DNA of 64,000 nt, taken from positions 806,001 to 870,000 of the forward strand of contig NZ_CP036269.1 of NCBI RefSeq assembly GCF_007744675.1. The letters are read 5' to 3'. Each line of letters starts with the position of its first letter. Position 1 is the first letter of the stretch. Below the pieces are notes generated by a model. That model searched no databases and was not told the origin of the DNA. It worked only from the letters and a program-made list of their open reading frames with translations. Source of the DNA: Gimesia alba. GTDB taxonomy: Bacteria; Planctomycetota; Planctomycetia; Planctomycetales; Planctomycetaceae. A program made the position numbers and the translations under genes. Of the stretch, positions 44,242 to 55,044 are shown piece after piece.

Positions 44242-45711
44242 ATGTCTTCATCAGAAGCCTCACCTCAAAAAGGGGCATCATCCGCGAATAAGATTACTCA
44301 TCTGGGAGAGTTTCGACTGAAACGCAAGCTGGGCGCCGGTGGTATGGGCGATGTCTATCTGGCCGAGCAGGAAAGTCTGGATCGTAAAGTGGCGATCAAG
44401 ACTCTGAAGAAAAAGTTTGCTAACGACCCGAAATTTGTAGAGCGTTTTTATCGTGAAGCGAAAGCAATGGCCAAGCTTGACCATCCCAATGTGGTCCGCT
44501 GTTATGCTGTCGGGGAGGATCACGGATTTCATTATGTTGCCATTGAATATATCGATGGCAAGAGCATGCAGGATTGGATGGATAAGCTCAAACAGCTCTC
44601 CATTGGCGATGCCACATTGATTATTCTGGCCTGTCTGGATGCGCTTTCGCATGCACATGAGTCAAAACTGATTCATCGCGATATCAAACCCGACAATATT
44701 CTGGTGACCAGTAAAGGCGTCGTGAAGGTCGCTGATCTGGGGCTTGCCAAAGCCGTTGATGAAGATAACTCAATGACCCAAAGTGGCACGGGACTGGGCA
44801 CGCCTCTTTATATGCCTCCCGAGCAGGCAAGGAATGCCAAGCACGTCGATCATCGGACGGACATTTATGCCTTAGGGGGAACTTTTTATAACTTCCTGAC
44901 GGGCAAGTTTCCGTTCAGTGGCGATACGGCTCTGGAACTGATCATGGCTAAGGAGTCTGGGAAGTTTGAGTCCGTACGCAAGCTCAATCCTGAAGTACCC
45001 GAGAAACTGGATCTGTTAATTGAAAAGATGATGGCCAAAAACCCGGATCATCGATTTAAGAATTGTGCCGAGATTATGACGTTGCTGGAAGACATGGAGC
45101 TCGAGTCTCCATCTTTGAGCTTTATCGATGGTGAAGCCGCGTCTGGTGTCTCACGAGTTCGTCGCAAAGGCAAAAGCAAAGTATCATCCGCAGCAGCTCC
45201 CAAGCGGAATAGCGGGGGTGAAGTTTCATCTGCGAAAGACGCAGAACGATCGGTCAGCAAAAACAAGAAAGAGGTTGTGGAGCAACGCGTCTGGTTCATT
45301 CAACATCAGAACGCAGCCGGCAAAACAATCGTCAGTAAAATGACGGTTGCCCAGATCAAGCAAGGGGTGAAAGCCGGAGTCATTAATACGACTGCTAAGG
45401 TCAAACGCACAGCCGAGGGAGAGTTTATTGCGCTGGCACAGTGCCCGGAATTTGATTCGGTCATGCAGGTCCGCACAATCAAAGACAAAGCTGATGCGCG
45501 TGCGATGAATATGCAGGATAAAATCAACGAAATCAGCCGTGATTATGACCGCAGGAATCGCCGTCGGTTTTTCAAAAATCTGGCTGAAGGGACCTGGGGT
45601 TGGATTACCCTGATCATTTATCTGGGGATCATAGCCGCAATATGTTTCTTTGCTTACCGTTATATTCCGGAATTATGGCGCTGGATTGCCGTAAAATTGA
45701 ATTTATCCTGA
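44242..45711 (+). CDS. Membrane-anchored Ser/Thr protein kinase with GYF-like domain
   Basis: 489 residues. The kinase domain spans about 24-290: KLGAGGMGDVYLAEQ (P-loop), Lys53 in VAIKTL, Asp147 in IHRDIKPDNIL, Asp165 in ADLGLAKAV (DLG in place of DFG) and LGTPLYMPPEQAR. A Lys/Ser-rich linker follows. Residues about 350-410 (QRVWFIQHQNAAGKTIVSKM then TVAQIKQGVKAGVI) resemble a GYF_2 domain. One membrane helix lies near the C-terminus (GWITLIIYLGIIAAICFFAY). It is a Hanks-type signalling kinase with the catalytic domain in the cytoplasm. Confidence 0.9.
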   Translation: MSSSEASPQKGASSANKITHLGEFRLKRKLGAGGMGDVYLAEQESLDRKVAIKTLKKKFANDPKFVERFYREAKAMAKLDHPNVVRCYAVGEDHGFHYVAIEYIDGKSMQDWMDKLKQLSIGDATLIILACLDALSHAHESKLIHRDIKPDNILVTSKGVVKVADLGLAKAVDEDNSMTQSGTGLGTPLYMPPEQARNAKHVDHRTDIYALGGTFYNFLTGKFPFSGDTALELIMAKESGKFESVRKLNPEVPEKLDLLIEKMMAKNPDHRFKNCAEIMTLLEDMELESPSLSFIDGEAASGVSRVRRKGKSKVSSAAAPKRNSGGEVSSAKDAERSVSKNKKEVVEQRVWFIQHQNAAGKTIVSKMTVAQIKQGVKAGVINTTAKVKRTAEGEFIALAQCPEFDSVMQVRTIKDKADARAMNMQDKINEISRDYDRRNRRRFFKNLAEGTWGWITLIIYLGIIAAICFFAYRYIPELWRWIAVKLNLS

Positions 45712-45805
45712 TTTTTTACCATTGAATGGATTCCGGATACGTAGGTAAAGGGAAGGGGTTTACTATTTCTCAAATTCTGACAGTCGGTATGTCGATGAAC
45801 TGTGT

Positions 45806-48217
45806 ATGACTGTACGATTATTTCCTGAATCCGTTTTCCGCTGTTGTAGTGCCACTTTGAGTCTGAAAAGAGCAAGTCTCGCCGCACTGGTGTTCCTGCT
45901 CTTGATCGGGCCAGGATTCGCACCCGTGGGGGCAGTCCAGGCCGGGGAGGTGGAGCTGGAACATGGCACTATTATCCGCGGTGATCTGGCACCAATTCTT
46001 GGCCTCACGGATAAGTTAGCTGCCCGGATTGAGGGTGACATTGTTGATCCGCGCGCGTCATCGCGGACGTTTACAGGCGCACCGATTATCCTGGTCGATG
46101 ATGGGATGGTTCGCTATTTCGTATCTCGTCGGAATGTAAAACGCTACAACCTTGACCAGGAATTTTTATCGGAACAGGAACTCTTCCCTCTCAAACAGCA
46201 GGTGACCGGTCGCGGGCAGATGTTAAAAACAGTGGGTTCGTTCAAAGATGTCACCGATTTTGACAAGTTCGGTCGACGAACGGTAACACTCAGTACGAAT
46301 AAAGGCGATCTGGCATTGCTGCAGGGAGTCACCGAGATTACTCCAAAGTATCTGAAAGTGACTGGGCTGAAGCACCAGTGGGATTTGGGAATTCGAACGA
46401 CTTCTGTGAAAGAAGAAGTTCTGGCGGCGATGTTGAAACAAGTCATTGATCCGCTGGACCCCAACGAACGGATCGCTGTCGCCCGGTTTTATATTCAGGC
46501 GGGGCTGTATCTTCCCGCAGCCCAGGCATTTGCGGATATCGAACAGGATTTTCCCGAGTACAAAGATAAAATCGCTGTGTTTGTGAAAGACTTACGCACG
46601 CTGCATAGCCAGCAACTGTTGAACGAACTTCAACAACGGCGCAAAGCCGGGCAGCATCGACTGGCACAGGAAGCGATTGCCAAATTTCCGACCAATAATG
46701 TCAGCCAGTCCATCCTCAGACAGATTCGTGAAATCGAAGAAGATTATCACAAACGTCAAGAACAGATCGAAAAAGCCCAGTTCCGTCTAGGGGAACTCGA
46801 AGCTGAGATTAAGGATGAGGCAAACAAAAATCTGTTACAGGCCTACCGTCGCGAGGTGATCACACAGCTCAATTTTGATTCCATTGATCGCTTATCCGCT
46901 TTTTTGAATCTGGAAAGCGATGATTCATTAACTGTTCAGGAAAAGTTGGCGATTGCCTATTCGGGTTGGATTATCGGATCCGCGCACGTGATGACCGACC
47001 TGGATACGGCGCTCAACTTGTGGACCGCACGGGCGCAAGTACTGGAGTACTTACGTAACGAAGATGAGCATGAACGCGATTTCATGATTGAAACGCTCCA
47101 GAAGCTGGAAGGTGTTTCGACGGAAGTCGTCAAACAGATGATACCTCTGCTGCCACCGATTCTGGATGCTCCGGTACGTAAGAACGATGACGCATTTACC
47201 ATCCAGGTGACTGATCCCGATGCAGAAGTTCCTGTCTCTTATTCGGTTTTGTTGCCGATCGAATATAATCCTCATCATACTTATCCGATGATTGTGGCGT
47301 TGCGTCCTTCACATAAGACGGTTCAATTTGAGTTGGGTTGGTGGGGTAAGTACAAAAACGGTCCCGGACAGTCCCAGCGCCGTGGTTATATCGTGATCTC
47401 TCCCGAGTATCTGCAGAAAGATCAGGAAGAATATGAAGACAATATCACGGCACATTATGCCGTCATTCAGTCCATCCGCGATGCCCGAAAGCGATTCAAT
47501 GTCGATTCCGACCGCGTGTTTCTTGCAGGACATGGGACAGGGGCGGATGCGGCTTTTGATATCGGCATGTCACATCCGGGGCTGTTTGCCGGTGTGATTC
47601 CGATTGCCGGCAAGACCAACGCGTTTAATCTGCACTATTGGCAGAACGCCAAAGATTTACCCTGGTATATTGTGGGAGGCGAACTCGACCGCGATACGCT
47701 GGATCATAATTCTCTGGTCGTCAACCGAATGATGCGATACGGACACGACGTGATTTACGCCGAGTATATAGGGCGTGGTTATGAATATTATTACGAAGAA
47801 ATTCATAACCTGTTTAACTGGATGGAGCTGCAGAAGCGACTGAAGTATCCGAAAGAGATCGAGGAAAAGATTCTGCGTCCGATTGATAATCGTTTTTACT
47901 GGGTTCGGACCGAAGATCTTCCACCGCAGGTCACGCGGCCCGTTGTCGTCAACAATCAGCGCATTCGAGTCAGGCCCGTCACACTCAATGTCAGTGTGAA
48001 AGAGGGGAATGTGATCTATGTCAAATCCGGAGGCAAAGTCAACACACTCTGGCTTACTCCTGATATCGTAGACTATGAAAAACGCCTCGTCGTACGTGTT
48101 GGGGGCAAGCAGAAGTTTAACGACTTCCTGCGACCGGATATGAAAGCGATGCTGGATGATTTCCGCAATCGGGGGGATCGGCAGAAACTGTTTGATGTCC
48201 GTCTGGATTTCTTTTAG
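45806..48217 (+). CDS. Large exported alpha/beta-hydrolase-like protein with Gly at the nucleophile position
   Basis: 803 residues. The signal region is SLAALVFLLLIGPGFAPVGA. Residues about 60-450 are helical with TPR-like character and coiled coil (EDYHKRQEQIEKAQFRLGEL). Residues about 470-700 are an alpha/beta-hydrolase fold of the PHB depolymerase/dienelactone hydrolase kind: PVSYSVLLPIEYNPHHTYPM, FNVDSDRVFLAGHGTGADAA, and a late EEIHNLFNW. The elbow reads GHGTG (575-579), so the Ser nucleophile is replaced by Gly577. Probably not a serine hydrolase in the normal sense. Confidence 0.8.
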   Translation: MTVRLFPESVFRCCSATLSLKRASLAALVFLLLIGPGFAPVGAVQAGEVELEHGTIIRGDLAPILGLTDKLAARIEGDIVDPRASSRTFTGAPIILVDDGMVRYFVSRRNVKRYNLDQEFLSEQELFPLKQQVTGRGQMLKTVGSFKDVTDFDKFGRRTVTLSTNKGDLALLQGVTEITPKYLKVTGLKHQWDLGIRTTSVKEEVLAAMLKQVIDPLDPNERIAVARFYIQAGLYLPAAQAFADIEQDFPEYKDKIAVFVKDLRTLHSQQLLNELQQRRKAGQHRLAQEAIAKFPTNNVSQSILRQIREIEEDYHKRQEQIEKAQFRLGELEAEIKDEANKNLLQAYRREVITQLNFDSIDRLSAFLNLESDDSLTVQEKLAIAYSGWIIGSAHVMTDLDTALNLWTARAQVLEYLRNEDEHERDFMIETLQKLEGVSTEVVKQMIPLLPPILDAPVRKNDDAFTIQVTDPDAEVPVSYSVLLPIEYNPHHTYPMIVALRPSHKTVQFELGWWGKYKNGPGQSQRRGYIVISPEYLQKDQEEYEDNITAHYAVIQSIRDARKRFNVDSDRVFLAGHGTGADAAFDIGMSHPGLFAGVIPIAGKTNAFNLHYWQNAKDLPWYIVGGELDRDTLDHNSLVVNRMMRYGHDVIYAEYIGRGYEYYYEEIHNLFNWMELQKRLKYPKEIEEKILRPIDNRFYWVRTEDLPPQVTRPVVVNNQRIRVRPVTLNVSVKEGNVIYVKSGGKVNTLWLTPDIVDYEKRLVVRVGGKQKFNDFLRPDMKAMLDDFRNRGDRQKLFDVRLDFF

Positions 48218-48234
48218 GTCGAACTGTGTTGCCC

Positions 48235-49449
48235 TCAGTTACCTGCGAAATACATAATTCGCGCGGCATGCCCTTTACTTGATGATTTCTCGCTCATGCG
48301 GATTTTGGCATGGTGCTTGCCTGGCTTTAACTCGCTGTTAAAGACGACAGAACGCGGATAGTGCAGGCCTTTGCTGTATTTGTGATACAGATCGAAGGTT
48401 TGAAACGGGCCTCCATCAATGCTTACTTCCAAGGTCCCGGCGTCGGGGCCAGCCACGGTAAACACGCCTAACGCGGTTCCTTCAAAATCGAGTTCCAGCT
48501 CCGCGCCGGCTTGAGTGGCACACAACATGGGAATGCTAGTGAAACGGCTGCGTTTACTTCCGGGAATGGAATCCCAATCGGGGACTTCGATTGTCCAGCC
48601 TGGATGAAGTTTCGCGTCTTTGATATCGATCAGTCGCCCGTTGCGAAAGCTGAAGGGGTCGAGGGGTTTTTCGGGAGTCGCGTGTTTGCTGCGCGATCCC
48701 TTTTCCTGCCAGGCGTTGGTGAGCAGTTTTTCCACCATCGCAGCGCAGATGGCATTTCCGAATGGAGCCGGGTGTGTGCCTCCGAATTGTTTCCAGGTCA
48801 GTTGATCGGCTTGTATGAGCCGCGCGACTTCACTGGCGAGATCGACGGTTGAAATTTGATAGTGTTCGGCGACGCGATCGTGGCTGGAACTGGAGAGCGG
48901 CTTCTTGTTCTGTTGAATCGTTTCCAGCATGGAAGGATTGACGAAGTGAACCATTACAATATCAGCATACGGGTTGTGTTTGCGAATTTGTGCAATCACG
49001 CCTTCCATGCCTCGAATGGCGGCTGTTTCAGAATGTCCGGCGTCCTGATCATCGTTGACAGCGAATTCGACGAAAAACAGATCAACGGGACCCTGGCTTA
49101 ACACATCGCGTTTTGTACGAAATGCACCGGTATTCGAGCAGGTAGAAGAAATCCCGGCATTCGTGAACTGGAATTTGGTTTCCGGAAACGTTTTCTCCAG
49201 GAATTGGCAGACCATGGGACGGTAGCCATTCATTTCGGTAATCGAACCACCCAGAAACGCGACATGCCCGGTCTTATCTGTTTCAAATTTCTGCCTGCTG
49301 TTCTGGTAGCTGCCTCGCAGATGGATATTTTTGTCTGAAACGGCGGGGATTTTCAGGGCGGGGTCGGCATTTAGATTTGTCTTAAGCGAGAGTATCGCCA
49401 ATAGCAGGAAACCGGTAATCAAGCATGTCTTAAATGTATCATTCTTCAT
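48235..49449 (-). CDS. Exported SGNH/GDSL hydrolase-family protein
   Basis: 404 residues from the ATG at 49449 (MKNDTFKTCLITGFLLLAIL, a signal peptide). SGNH blocks: VAFLGGSITEMNGYRPMVCQ (Ser in GGS), NAGISSTCSNTGAFR (Gly), FVEFAVNDDQ (Asn) and GGTHPAPFGNAICA (His). The C-terminal 130 residues form a beta-rich module (AELDFEGTALGVFTVAGPDA-like region, GTLEVSIDGGPFQTFDL). Likely a periplasmic or secreted esterase acting on polysaccharide acyl groups. Confidence 0.85.
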   Translation of the reverse strand: MKNDTFKTCLITGFLLLAILSLKTNLNADPALKIPAVSDKNIHLRGSYQNSRQKFETDKTGHVAFLGGSITEMNGYRPMVCQFLEKTFPETKFQFTNAGISSTCSNTGAFRTKRDVLSQGPVDLFFVEFAVNDDQDAGHSETAAIRGMEGVIAQIRKHNPYADIVMVHFVNPSMLETIQQNKKPLSSSSHDRVAEHYQISTVDLASEVARLIQADQLTWKQFGGTHPAPFGNAICAAMVEKLLTNAWQEKGSRSKHATPEKPLDPFSFRNGRLIDIKDAKLHPGWTIEVPDWDSIPGSKRSRFTSIPMLCATQAGAELELDFEGTALGVFTVAGPDAGTLEVSIDGGPFQTFDLYHKYSKGLHYPRSVVFNSELKPGKHHAKIRMSEKSSSKGHAARIMYFAGN

Positions 49450-49668
49450 GTTGCTGCGAAACTCGATAAAAGGAGCCAAAATGGAAGGTGTTTTGAACTT
49501 TGACAGATTTTGGATAATTCCAGCATGCCTAATCTACAGGGCAAGGTCAAGAGTTCTCCCGTTCAACAATTGAATTCGGGTCCCCTGTTCAGATACGATA
49601 GAGGTGGAATCGAAGTTAAACGTCATACTTCACATATAGAAAAGTCCTCAGCGTTGGCAGGAGTATTC

Positions 49669-50646
49669 ATGAAATCGTTGTCTTATCTCTTGATCTGTTT
49701 TTCCTTATTGTTATTGGGGTCCGCATTTGTGACAGAAACGCAGGCTGGTGAGAAGCCACACATCGTATTTGTGACAGGCGATGATGAATACCGTTCCGAA
49801 GAATCGATGCCAATGCTGGCAAAAATATTGAAGCGGGATTATGGATTCGATGTGACGATCTGTTATTCATTGGATGAAGACGGCAATATTTCTCCAGGGA
49901 ACCAAAAATCGATCAGTGGTCTGGAAGCACTTGATGATGCAGACCTGATGGTGTTGTTCACTCGTTTCCGGGATTTACCACCTGAGCAGTTCCAGCATTT
50001 TTTAAAGTATGTCAAATTAGGAAAGCCTGTTGTTGGCTTTCGAACAGCTACGCATGCCTTCCTGTTCCGTGATCCGAAAAGCCCGTACAAGGATTGGAAT
50101 AATGAAAAGATTGCCGAACTTGTTGGCCAGAGATGGATCACACACCATGGTCACTTTGGTGACGGTCACGAATTTTTGACCGAAGTCAGCATTGATGACG
50201 ACGCCCAAGATCACCCGATTTTGCGAGGCGTAAAGCCGTATAAAGCTTACTCTTGGTTGTATCATGTAGATGGTGGTAGTGAAGGCCATAAGCTGGCGGG
50301 GGACAGTAAGCCTTTACTCACGGGACATTCGTTGAAGTCAAACCATCAGATGAAAGGTAACCTGGAGAAATTTCCGATGACCAATCCCGTTGCCTGGACT
50401 AAAACCTACAAAGGGCAAGACGGTACGAAGGGGCGAGTCTTCTTTACGACCACCGCACACCCCTTTGATTTCAAAGATCCCAATGTGCGAAAATTGTCTC
50501 TGAACGGTATTTTGTGGGCATTGGGGATGGAAGATAAAATTCCAGACCAGGGAGCCAAGACGGATTTCGTCGGAGACTATGAACCAAATAATTCCGGCAC
50601 AGGTCCCAAGAAGTATAAAACGGGGCAAAAACCCGAGAAAATTTGA
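49669..50646 (+). CDS. Exported ThuA-domain protein
   Basis: 325 residues from the ATG at 49669, preceded by GGCAGGAG; the long upstream extension to 49510 is rejected. Signal peptide [20 protein letters not shown]. The mature part is the trehalose-utilisation (ThuA) glutamine-amidotransferase-like fold: [55 protein letters not shown] and [20 protein letters not shown] near the end. Common in planctomycetes beside sugar oxidoreductases; reaction unknown. Confidence 0.88.
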   Translation: MKSLSYLLICFSLLLLGSAFVTETQAGEKPHIVFVTGDDEYRSEESMPMLAKILKRDYGFDVTICYSLDEDGNISPGNQKSISGLEALDDADLMVLFTRFRDLPPEQFQHFLKYVKLGKPVVGFRTATHAFLFRDPKSPYKDWNNEKIAELVGQRWITHHGHFGDGHEFLTEVSIDDDAQDHPILRGVKPYKAYSWLYHVDGGSEGHKLAGDSKPLLTGHSLKSNHQMKGNLEKFPMTNPVAWTKTYKGQDGTKGRVFFTTTAHPFDFKDPNVRKLSLNGILWALGMEDKIPDQGAKTDFVGDYEPNNSGTGPKKYKTGQKPEKI

Positions 50647-50677
50647 TAAAACAAACTGCATCAAAGACGATGGAGAG

Positions 50678-50710
50678 AGCACGGGTCTGGAATCGACTCG
50701 TGCTTTTTTT
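50678..50710. terminator. Intrinsic terminator after the ThuA gene
   Basis: AGCACGGGTC and GACTCGTGCT stem with T7, between converging genes. Confidence 0.75.
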
Positions 50711-50713
50711 ATA

Positions 50714-52273
50714 TCAGTAGTTTTTCCAGAAGGACGGAACAAACAAAACGAGAATCGCAAACAGTTCCAGTCTGCCCAGCAACATCAGGACTGTCAAAAT
50801 CACTTTTCCAGTCAGGGTGAAATCGGCATAGTTTTCTGTGGGCCCCAGCTCGCCAACACCCGGGCCGATATTATTCAGGGTCGCGACCACGGCGCTGGTA
50901 CAGTCAATCAGTTTTTCTGGTTTATTCTTTTGCCATTCCGTATTTGGCTCAATGGCCGTCAGTAACAGGCTGCTGAAGATGAAAATCACCAGGACCAGGC
51001 TGAAATAAACGGTGACATCGTTTCGTATGCTCTGCTCGATATTGGTCTCGCCGAGTCGAACAGGGCGAACCACATTCGGGCGGAATGATTTTTCAATTTC
51101 GAGCCAGATGATCTTCGCAAAGAGGACGAATCGAATGACTTTGATACCACCTGCTGTCGAGCCGGCACAGCCGCCGACAAACATCAACAGCAGCAATAAC
51201 ATTTTGGAAGATTCGTTCCAGGTATCGAAGTCGCCGGTTCCATAACCGGTAGTGGTCATGATCGAGACGGCTTGAAAGCCGGCATAGCGCAGTGCGTCAG
51301 GCAGGTTATCGTAAATCTGATTTCGCATCAGGTTGTAGGTCAGAAACAGAATCGCGGATCCTAGAATGATCAGGTAGGTACGAAACTCAATGTCGTTTCT
51401 TAGCGGAGCGATGAAGTGTTTCCAGGAACGGTCCTGCGAGCGAATATTTTTGAGTGAAAGAAAATAAAGAGAGAAGTTGGTGCCGGCAGCAACCATAAAG
51501 GCGGCGATCGTAAATTCAATCAGCGAACTGTTGAAGTAGCCGACACTGGCATTGTGCGTGCTGAATCCACCGGTTGCCATTGAACCAAAGCTATGACAGA
51601 ACGCGTCGAACACACTCATGCCTTCCAGCCAGAGAATCAATGCCAGGATGAGTGTAAAAGAGACGTAGATGGTCCACATGACAATCGCCGATTCGCGAAC
51701 GCGCGGCCGCACGGCTTCACTCGTAGGCCCCGGGACTTCGCGTTTCATGAGCGCCTTTCCACCCGCACCCAGATGGCTCAGAATTGCGACGAACAAAACG
51801 ATGATTCCCATGCCCCCCAGGCAATGGGTAAAACTGCGCCAGAACAGAACCGAGCGGGGAACCAGTGCCGGGTCTTCCAGTTCACGCAGCACGGACGCCC
51901 CTGTGGTAGTGAATCCCGAGATCGATTCAAACAGGGCATCGGGAATGGTCATCGGAACTTCGGGTGTGACCATGGTTCCGGAAAAAAGAAAAGGCAGGCA
52001 GCCGAGGATTCCGGAATAGATCCAGCTCAAACCTACAATTGCCAGGGCTTCTTTTCGCAGGATTGTGCCATGTTCATTGCGTCCCACGAGATACAGAATA
52101 GAACCTGAGATAAGACTACAGGCGATGGCACCACAAATGCCCCAAAAGCCCGCAAATTCGAATTCGGCGGTTTCACCAAAGATCGGAAATGCCCAAGGGA
52201 GACTGAAGACCATTGAGGCTCCGACCAGCATCCCCACAAGCCCCAATAAACGACAAAGAAGCAACCAATTCAT
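50714..52273 (-). CDS. trkH: TrkH-family potassium uptake protein
   Basis: 519 residues with many membrane helices. The four selectivity-filter repeats are recognisable: [60 protein letters not shown] and [38 protein letters not shown] is the conserved loop before the last helices. It forms the ion channel of the Trk system and is normally gated by TrkA; no trkA is adjacent. Confidence 0.92.
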   Translation of the reverse strand: MNWLLLCRLLGLVGMLVGASMVFSLPWAFPIFGETAEFEFAGFWGICGAIACSLISGSILYLVGRNEHGTILRKEALAIVGLSWIYSGILGCLPFLFSGTMVTPEVPMTIPDALFESISGFTTTGASVLRELEDPALVPRSVLFWRSFTHCLGGMGIIVLFVAILSHLGAGGKALMKREVPGPTSEAVRPRVRESAIVMWTIYVSFTLILALILWLEGMSVFDAFCHSFGSMATGGFSTHNASVGYFNSSLIEFTIAAFMVAAGTNFSLYFLSLKNIRSQDRSWKHFIAPLRNDIEFRTYLIILGSAILFLTYNLMRNQIYDNLPDALRYAGFQAVSIMTTTGYGTGDFDTWNESSKMLLLLLMFVGGCAGSTAGGIKVIRFVLFAKIIWLEIEKSFRPNVVRPVRLGETNIEQSIRNDVTVYFSLVLVIFIFSSLLLTAIEPNTEWQKNKPEKLIDCTSAVVATLNNIGPGVGELGPTENYADFTLTGKVILTVLMLLGRLELFAILVLFVPSFWKNY

Positions 52274-52424
52274 TATATTTCAACTTATTGAATCTGTACG
52301 GAATTGAACGACTAGACTCTTCCAGAGTATTCGAGTTAAATATAGGAAGTCATAAATTTTTGAGATTATAGCACGTCTGTTCTTTTTGAACGATACTACT
52401 CATTCCGTTTTAGGAAATTCTATT

Positions 52425-54371
52425 ATGGTCGCTCATCGTCTATTTCGAACTGGTTTTCAACTCTGTTTCGCTATCTTGTTTTTTTCAATGGCGGTCTCGC
52501 TGCCCGCGGAAGAGTTAGAGCAATTAACCTACCATAATTCAGGGCTTGAAGTTGATCTGGGAGTCGGGTTATGGGCATGGCCACTACCCATGGATTATGA
52601 TGGCGATGGTGATCTGGATTTGCTAGTTTCCTGTCCGGATAAGCCTTCGAATGGAACCTATTTCTTCGAAAATCGATCAGATGGTAAACAGAAGCTGCCT
52701 GTTTTTGAGCCGGGGGTTCGCCTGGGGAAAGGCTATCACAATACCTGTCTCTCATCGATCAATGGAACACCTCGTGTCCTGGTTTCCGGGCGGGAAGTGG
52801 TTGATTTCAAAAACAAGGGCTTTGATAAACTGACTGCGTTACCCGTTGACCGAAATGTGCATGGGAAAAAAGTGCGTGCGAATCAATGGTACTATGTGGA
52901 TTACGATGGCGATCAGGATCATGATTTGATCGTAGGAGTCGGCGACTGGGGTGACTATGGCTGGGATGACGCCTATAACGAACAGGGGCAGTGGACCAAC
53001 GGACCGCTGCATGGTCTGGTGTATGTGCTGAAAAATTCTGGTACCGATGAAAAACCCAAATATGAAAAACCGGTCAAGATTAAGGTCGGAGATCAGCCTC
53101 TGGAAGTGTTTGGCTGGCCTTCACCTAACTTTGCTGATTTTGATCATGATGGTGATCTGGATTTGCTGTGTGGAGAATTTCTGGATCAATTAACGTACTT
53201 CGAGAATACAGGAACGCGAACCGAACCCCGTTATGTGTCTGGTCGCCGTCTGGCGAATAATGGGCAGCCCTTACAGATGGATCTGCAGATGATCGTGCCG
53301 ACTGCGATTGACTGGGATCAGGATGGCGATACCGATCTGGTGATAGGGGATGAAGATGGACGTGTTGCGTTCATGGAGAATACGGGAGAACTGTTGGGCG
53401 GGTTGCCTCAGTTTCTCCCGCCTCGTTATTTCCGGCAAAAGGCAGCGGGAGTCAAGTTTGGTGCACTGGCGACGCCTTACGCTTATGACTGGGATGGTGA
53501 CGGCGATGAAGATCTGATCTGTGGGAATACCGCAGGCTATATTGGTTTCATAGAAAATCTGGATGGAAACGCGAATTCTCCTAAACTGGCTGCCCCCCGT
53601 TATCTGGAAGCAGGCGGCCGACCGATTCGAATTCAGGCAGGCCCCAACGGCTCGATTCAAGGTCCCTGTGAAGCCAAGTGGGGTTATACAACCCAGACGG
53701 TCGCAGACTGGAATCAGGATGGATTGCCCGATTTATTGGTGAATTCGATCTGGGGTGAAATTCTCTGGTACGAAAATATTGGGACACGGAAAGCCCCCAA
53801 ACTGGCTCCTGCACAGACGCTGGACGTGGAATGGAAGGGCGATGTTCCCAAGCCAGCCTGGAACTGGTGGAATCCACGTGGCAATCAACTGGTGACTCAG
53901 TGGAGAACAACTCCGGTTGCCGTCGATTTCAATCAGGATGGCCTTACCGATTTGGTGATGCTGGATCATGAAGGTTATATTGCCTTTTTTGAGCGGGTTC
54001 GTGATGGCAAAGAACTCAAGTTACTGCCGGGCCAGCGAATTTTTGTGGATGAATCTCTCAAGCCGATTCAACTGAATCCCAAACGGGCCGGCGGTAGTGG
54101 GCGGTATAAACTGCATATCGTCGACTGGGATGGCGACGGACGCTTGGATCTACTCGTGAACAGCATGAATGCTGACTTCTATCGCAATGAAAAAACCGTT
54201 GATGGAAAAATCGCCTTGAAAAATCAAGGCCCCCTCAGTTCACGAAAGCTGGCCGGTCATACCAGCAGCCCTTGTACGGTGGATTGGGACAAGGACGGCG
54301 TTCGTGATTTAATCGTGGGTGCCGAAGACGGTTATCTGTATTGGATGCAGAATCCGCGTTCAAAGAAATAA
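52425..54371 (+). CDS. Exported FG-GAP/VCBS repeat protein (beta-propeller)
   Basis: 648 residues from the ATG at 52425; a TTG-started extension is rejected. Signal peptide FRTGFQLCFAILFFSMAVSL. At least nine calcium-binding DxDxDGxxD blades are seen, for example DYDGDGDLDLLVS, DFDHDGDLDLLCG, DWDQDGDTDLVIG, DWNQDGLPDLLVN and DWDKDGVRDLIVG, each followed by a YxENxGT-type strand. The whole protein is a propeller with no added catalytic domain. Likely extracellular binding or a structural role. Confidence 0.88.
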   Translation: MVAHRLFRTGFQLCFAILFFSMAVSLPAEELEQLTYHNSGLEVDLGVGLWAWPLPMDYDGDGDLDLLVSCPDKPSNGTYFFENRSDGKQKLPVFEPGVRLGKGYHNTCLSSINGTPRVLVSGREVVDFKNKGFDKLTALPVDRNVHGKKVRANQWYYVDYDGDQDHDLIVGVGDWGDYGWDDAYNEQGQWTNGPLHGLVYVLKNSGTDEKPKYEKPVKIKVGDQPLEVFGWPSPNFADFDHDGDLDLLCGEFLDQLTYFENTGTRTEPRYVSGRRLANNGQPLQMDLQMIVPTAIDWDQDGDTDLVIGDEDGRVAFMENTGELLGGLPQFLPPRYFRQKAAGVKFGALATPYAYDWDGDGDEDLICGNTAGYIGFIENLDGNANSPKLAAPRYLEAGGRPIRIQAGPNGSIQGPCEAKWGYTTQTVADWNQDGLPDLLVNSIWGEILWYENIGTRKAPKLAPAQTLDVEWKGDVPKPAWNWWNPRGNQLVTQWRTTPVAVDFNQDGLTDLVMLDHEGYIAFFERVRDGKELKLLPGQRIFVDESLKPIQLNPKRAGGSGRYKLHIVDWDGDGRLDLLVNSMNADFYRNEKTVDGKIALKNQGPLSSRKLAGHTSSPCTVDWDKDGVRDLIVGAEDGYLYWMQNPRSKK

Positions 54372-54404
54372 TGACACAACAGTTTTCAATTGTCTGGTAG
54401 AAAT

Positions 54405-54959
54405 ATGCTGGCACAGAATCGAATCGCATTTAAAGAATGGGGGGCTGTCTGCGCTGCATTAGGGCAGGGCAGACAGACAGTCATTATTCGCAAAGGGGGC
54501 ATTCACGAAGGACAACAGGGTTTCCGCGTTGACCATCGTGAATTCTGGCTTTTTCCGACGCGTTTTCATCAGGGGGCTGAGCAGTTGCAGCCGGAATGTA
54601 GCGATTTGCTCCAGGCACCGATTGCGATTGAGCCCGCTTCAGGAAAGATCATGCTGGCCTTGTATGCAGTAGTAGAACAGGTCGTGGAAATTAAAGATGC
54701 GGCAGTGCTTTCCCGGTTGGATTCGCTTCAGGTATTGAATCAGGAAACGATCCAGCAGCGGTTTGAATATAAAAACCCGGGCTTATTTGTGTTGCTGGTC
54801 CGCGCTTATCAACTGTCTCAACCATTTGAAGTTGAAAATGAAACGCGTTATGCCGGTTGCCGAAGTTGGGTTGAATTGACTCAAGAATATTCAACCAGCA
54901 ATCTGATGCCTATCTTGACCGACGAGCAGTTTGCGCAGCAGCAACAAGCTTTGCAATAG
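54405..54959 (+). CDS. DUF1802-family protein
   Basis: 184 residues from the ATG at 54405 (MLAQNRIAFKEWGAVCAALG). QTVIIRKGGIHEGQQGFRVD and FWLFPTRFHQ are the family hallmarks, with LPVLDxxQF-like LMPILTDEQFAQQQQAL at the end. Cytoplasmic, function unknown. It follows the FG-GAP gene by 33 bp and could be co-transcribed. Confidence 0.83.
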   Translation: MLAQNRIAFKEWGAVCAALGQGRQTVIIRKGGIHEGQQGFRVDHREFWLFPTRFHQGAEQLQPECSDLLQAPIAIEPASGKIMLALYAVVEQVVEIKDAAVLSRLDSLQVLNQETIQQRFEYKNPGLFVLLVRAYQLSQPFEVENETRYAGCRSWVELTQEYSTSNLMPILTDEQFAQQQQALQ

Positions 54960-54997
54960 ATTATTGCTTGAGTCGAGGAATGTGTCGGCCAAACAAA

Positions 54998-55028
54998 AAC
55001 AGCCCGGTTGGTTATCAACCGGGCTGTT
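54998..55028. terminator. Bidirectional intrinsic terminator
   Basis: AACAGCCCGGTTG and CAACCGGGCTGTT, a perfect 13-bp stem between converging genes. Confidence 0.75.
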
Positions 55029-55044
55029 GTGATTCAGACTCTGT

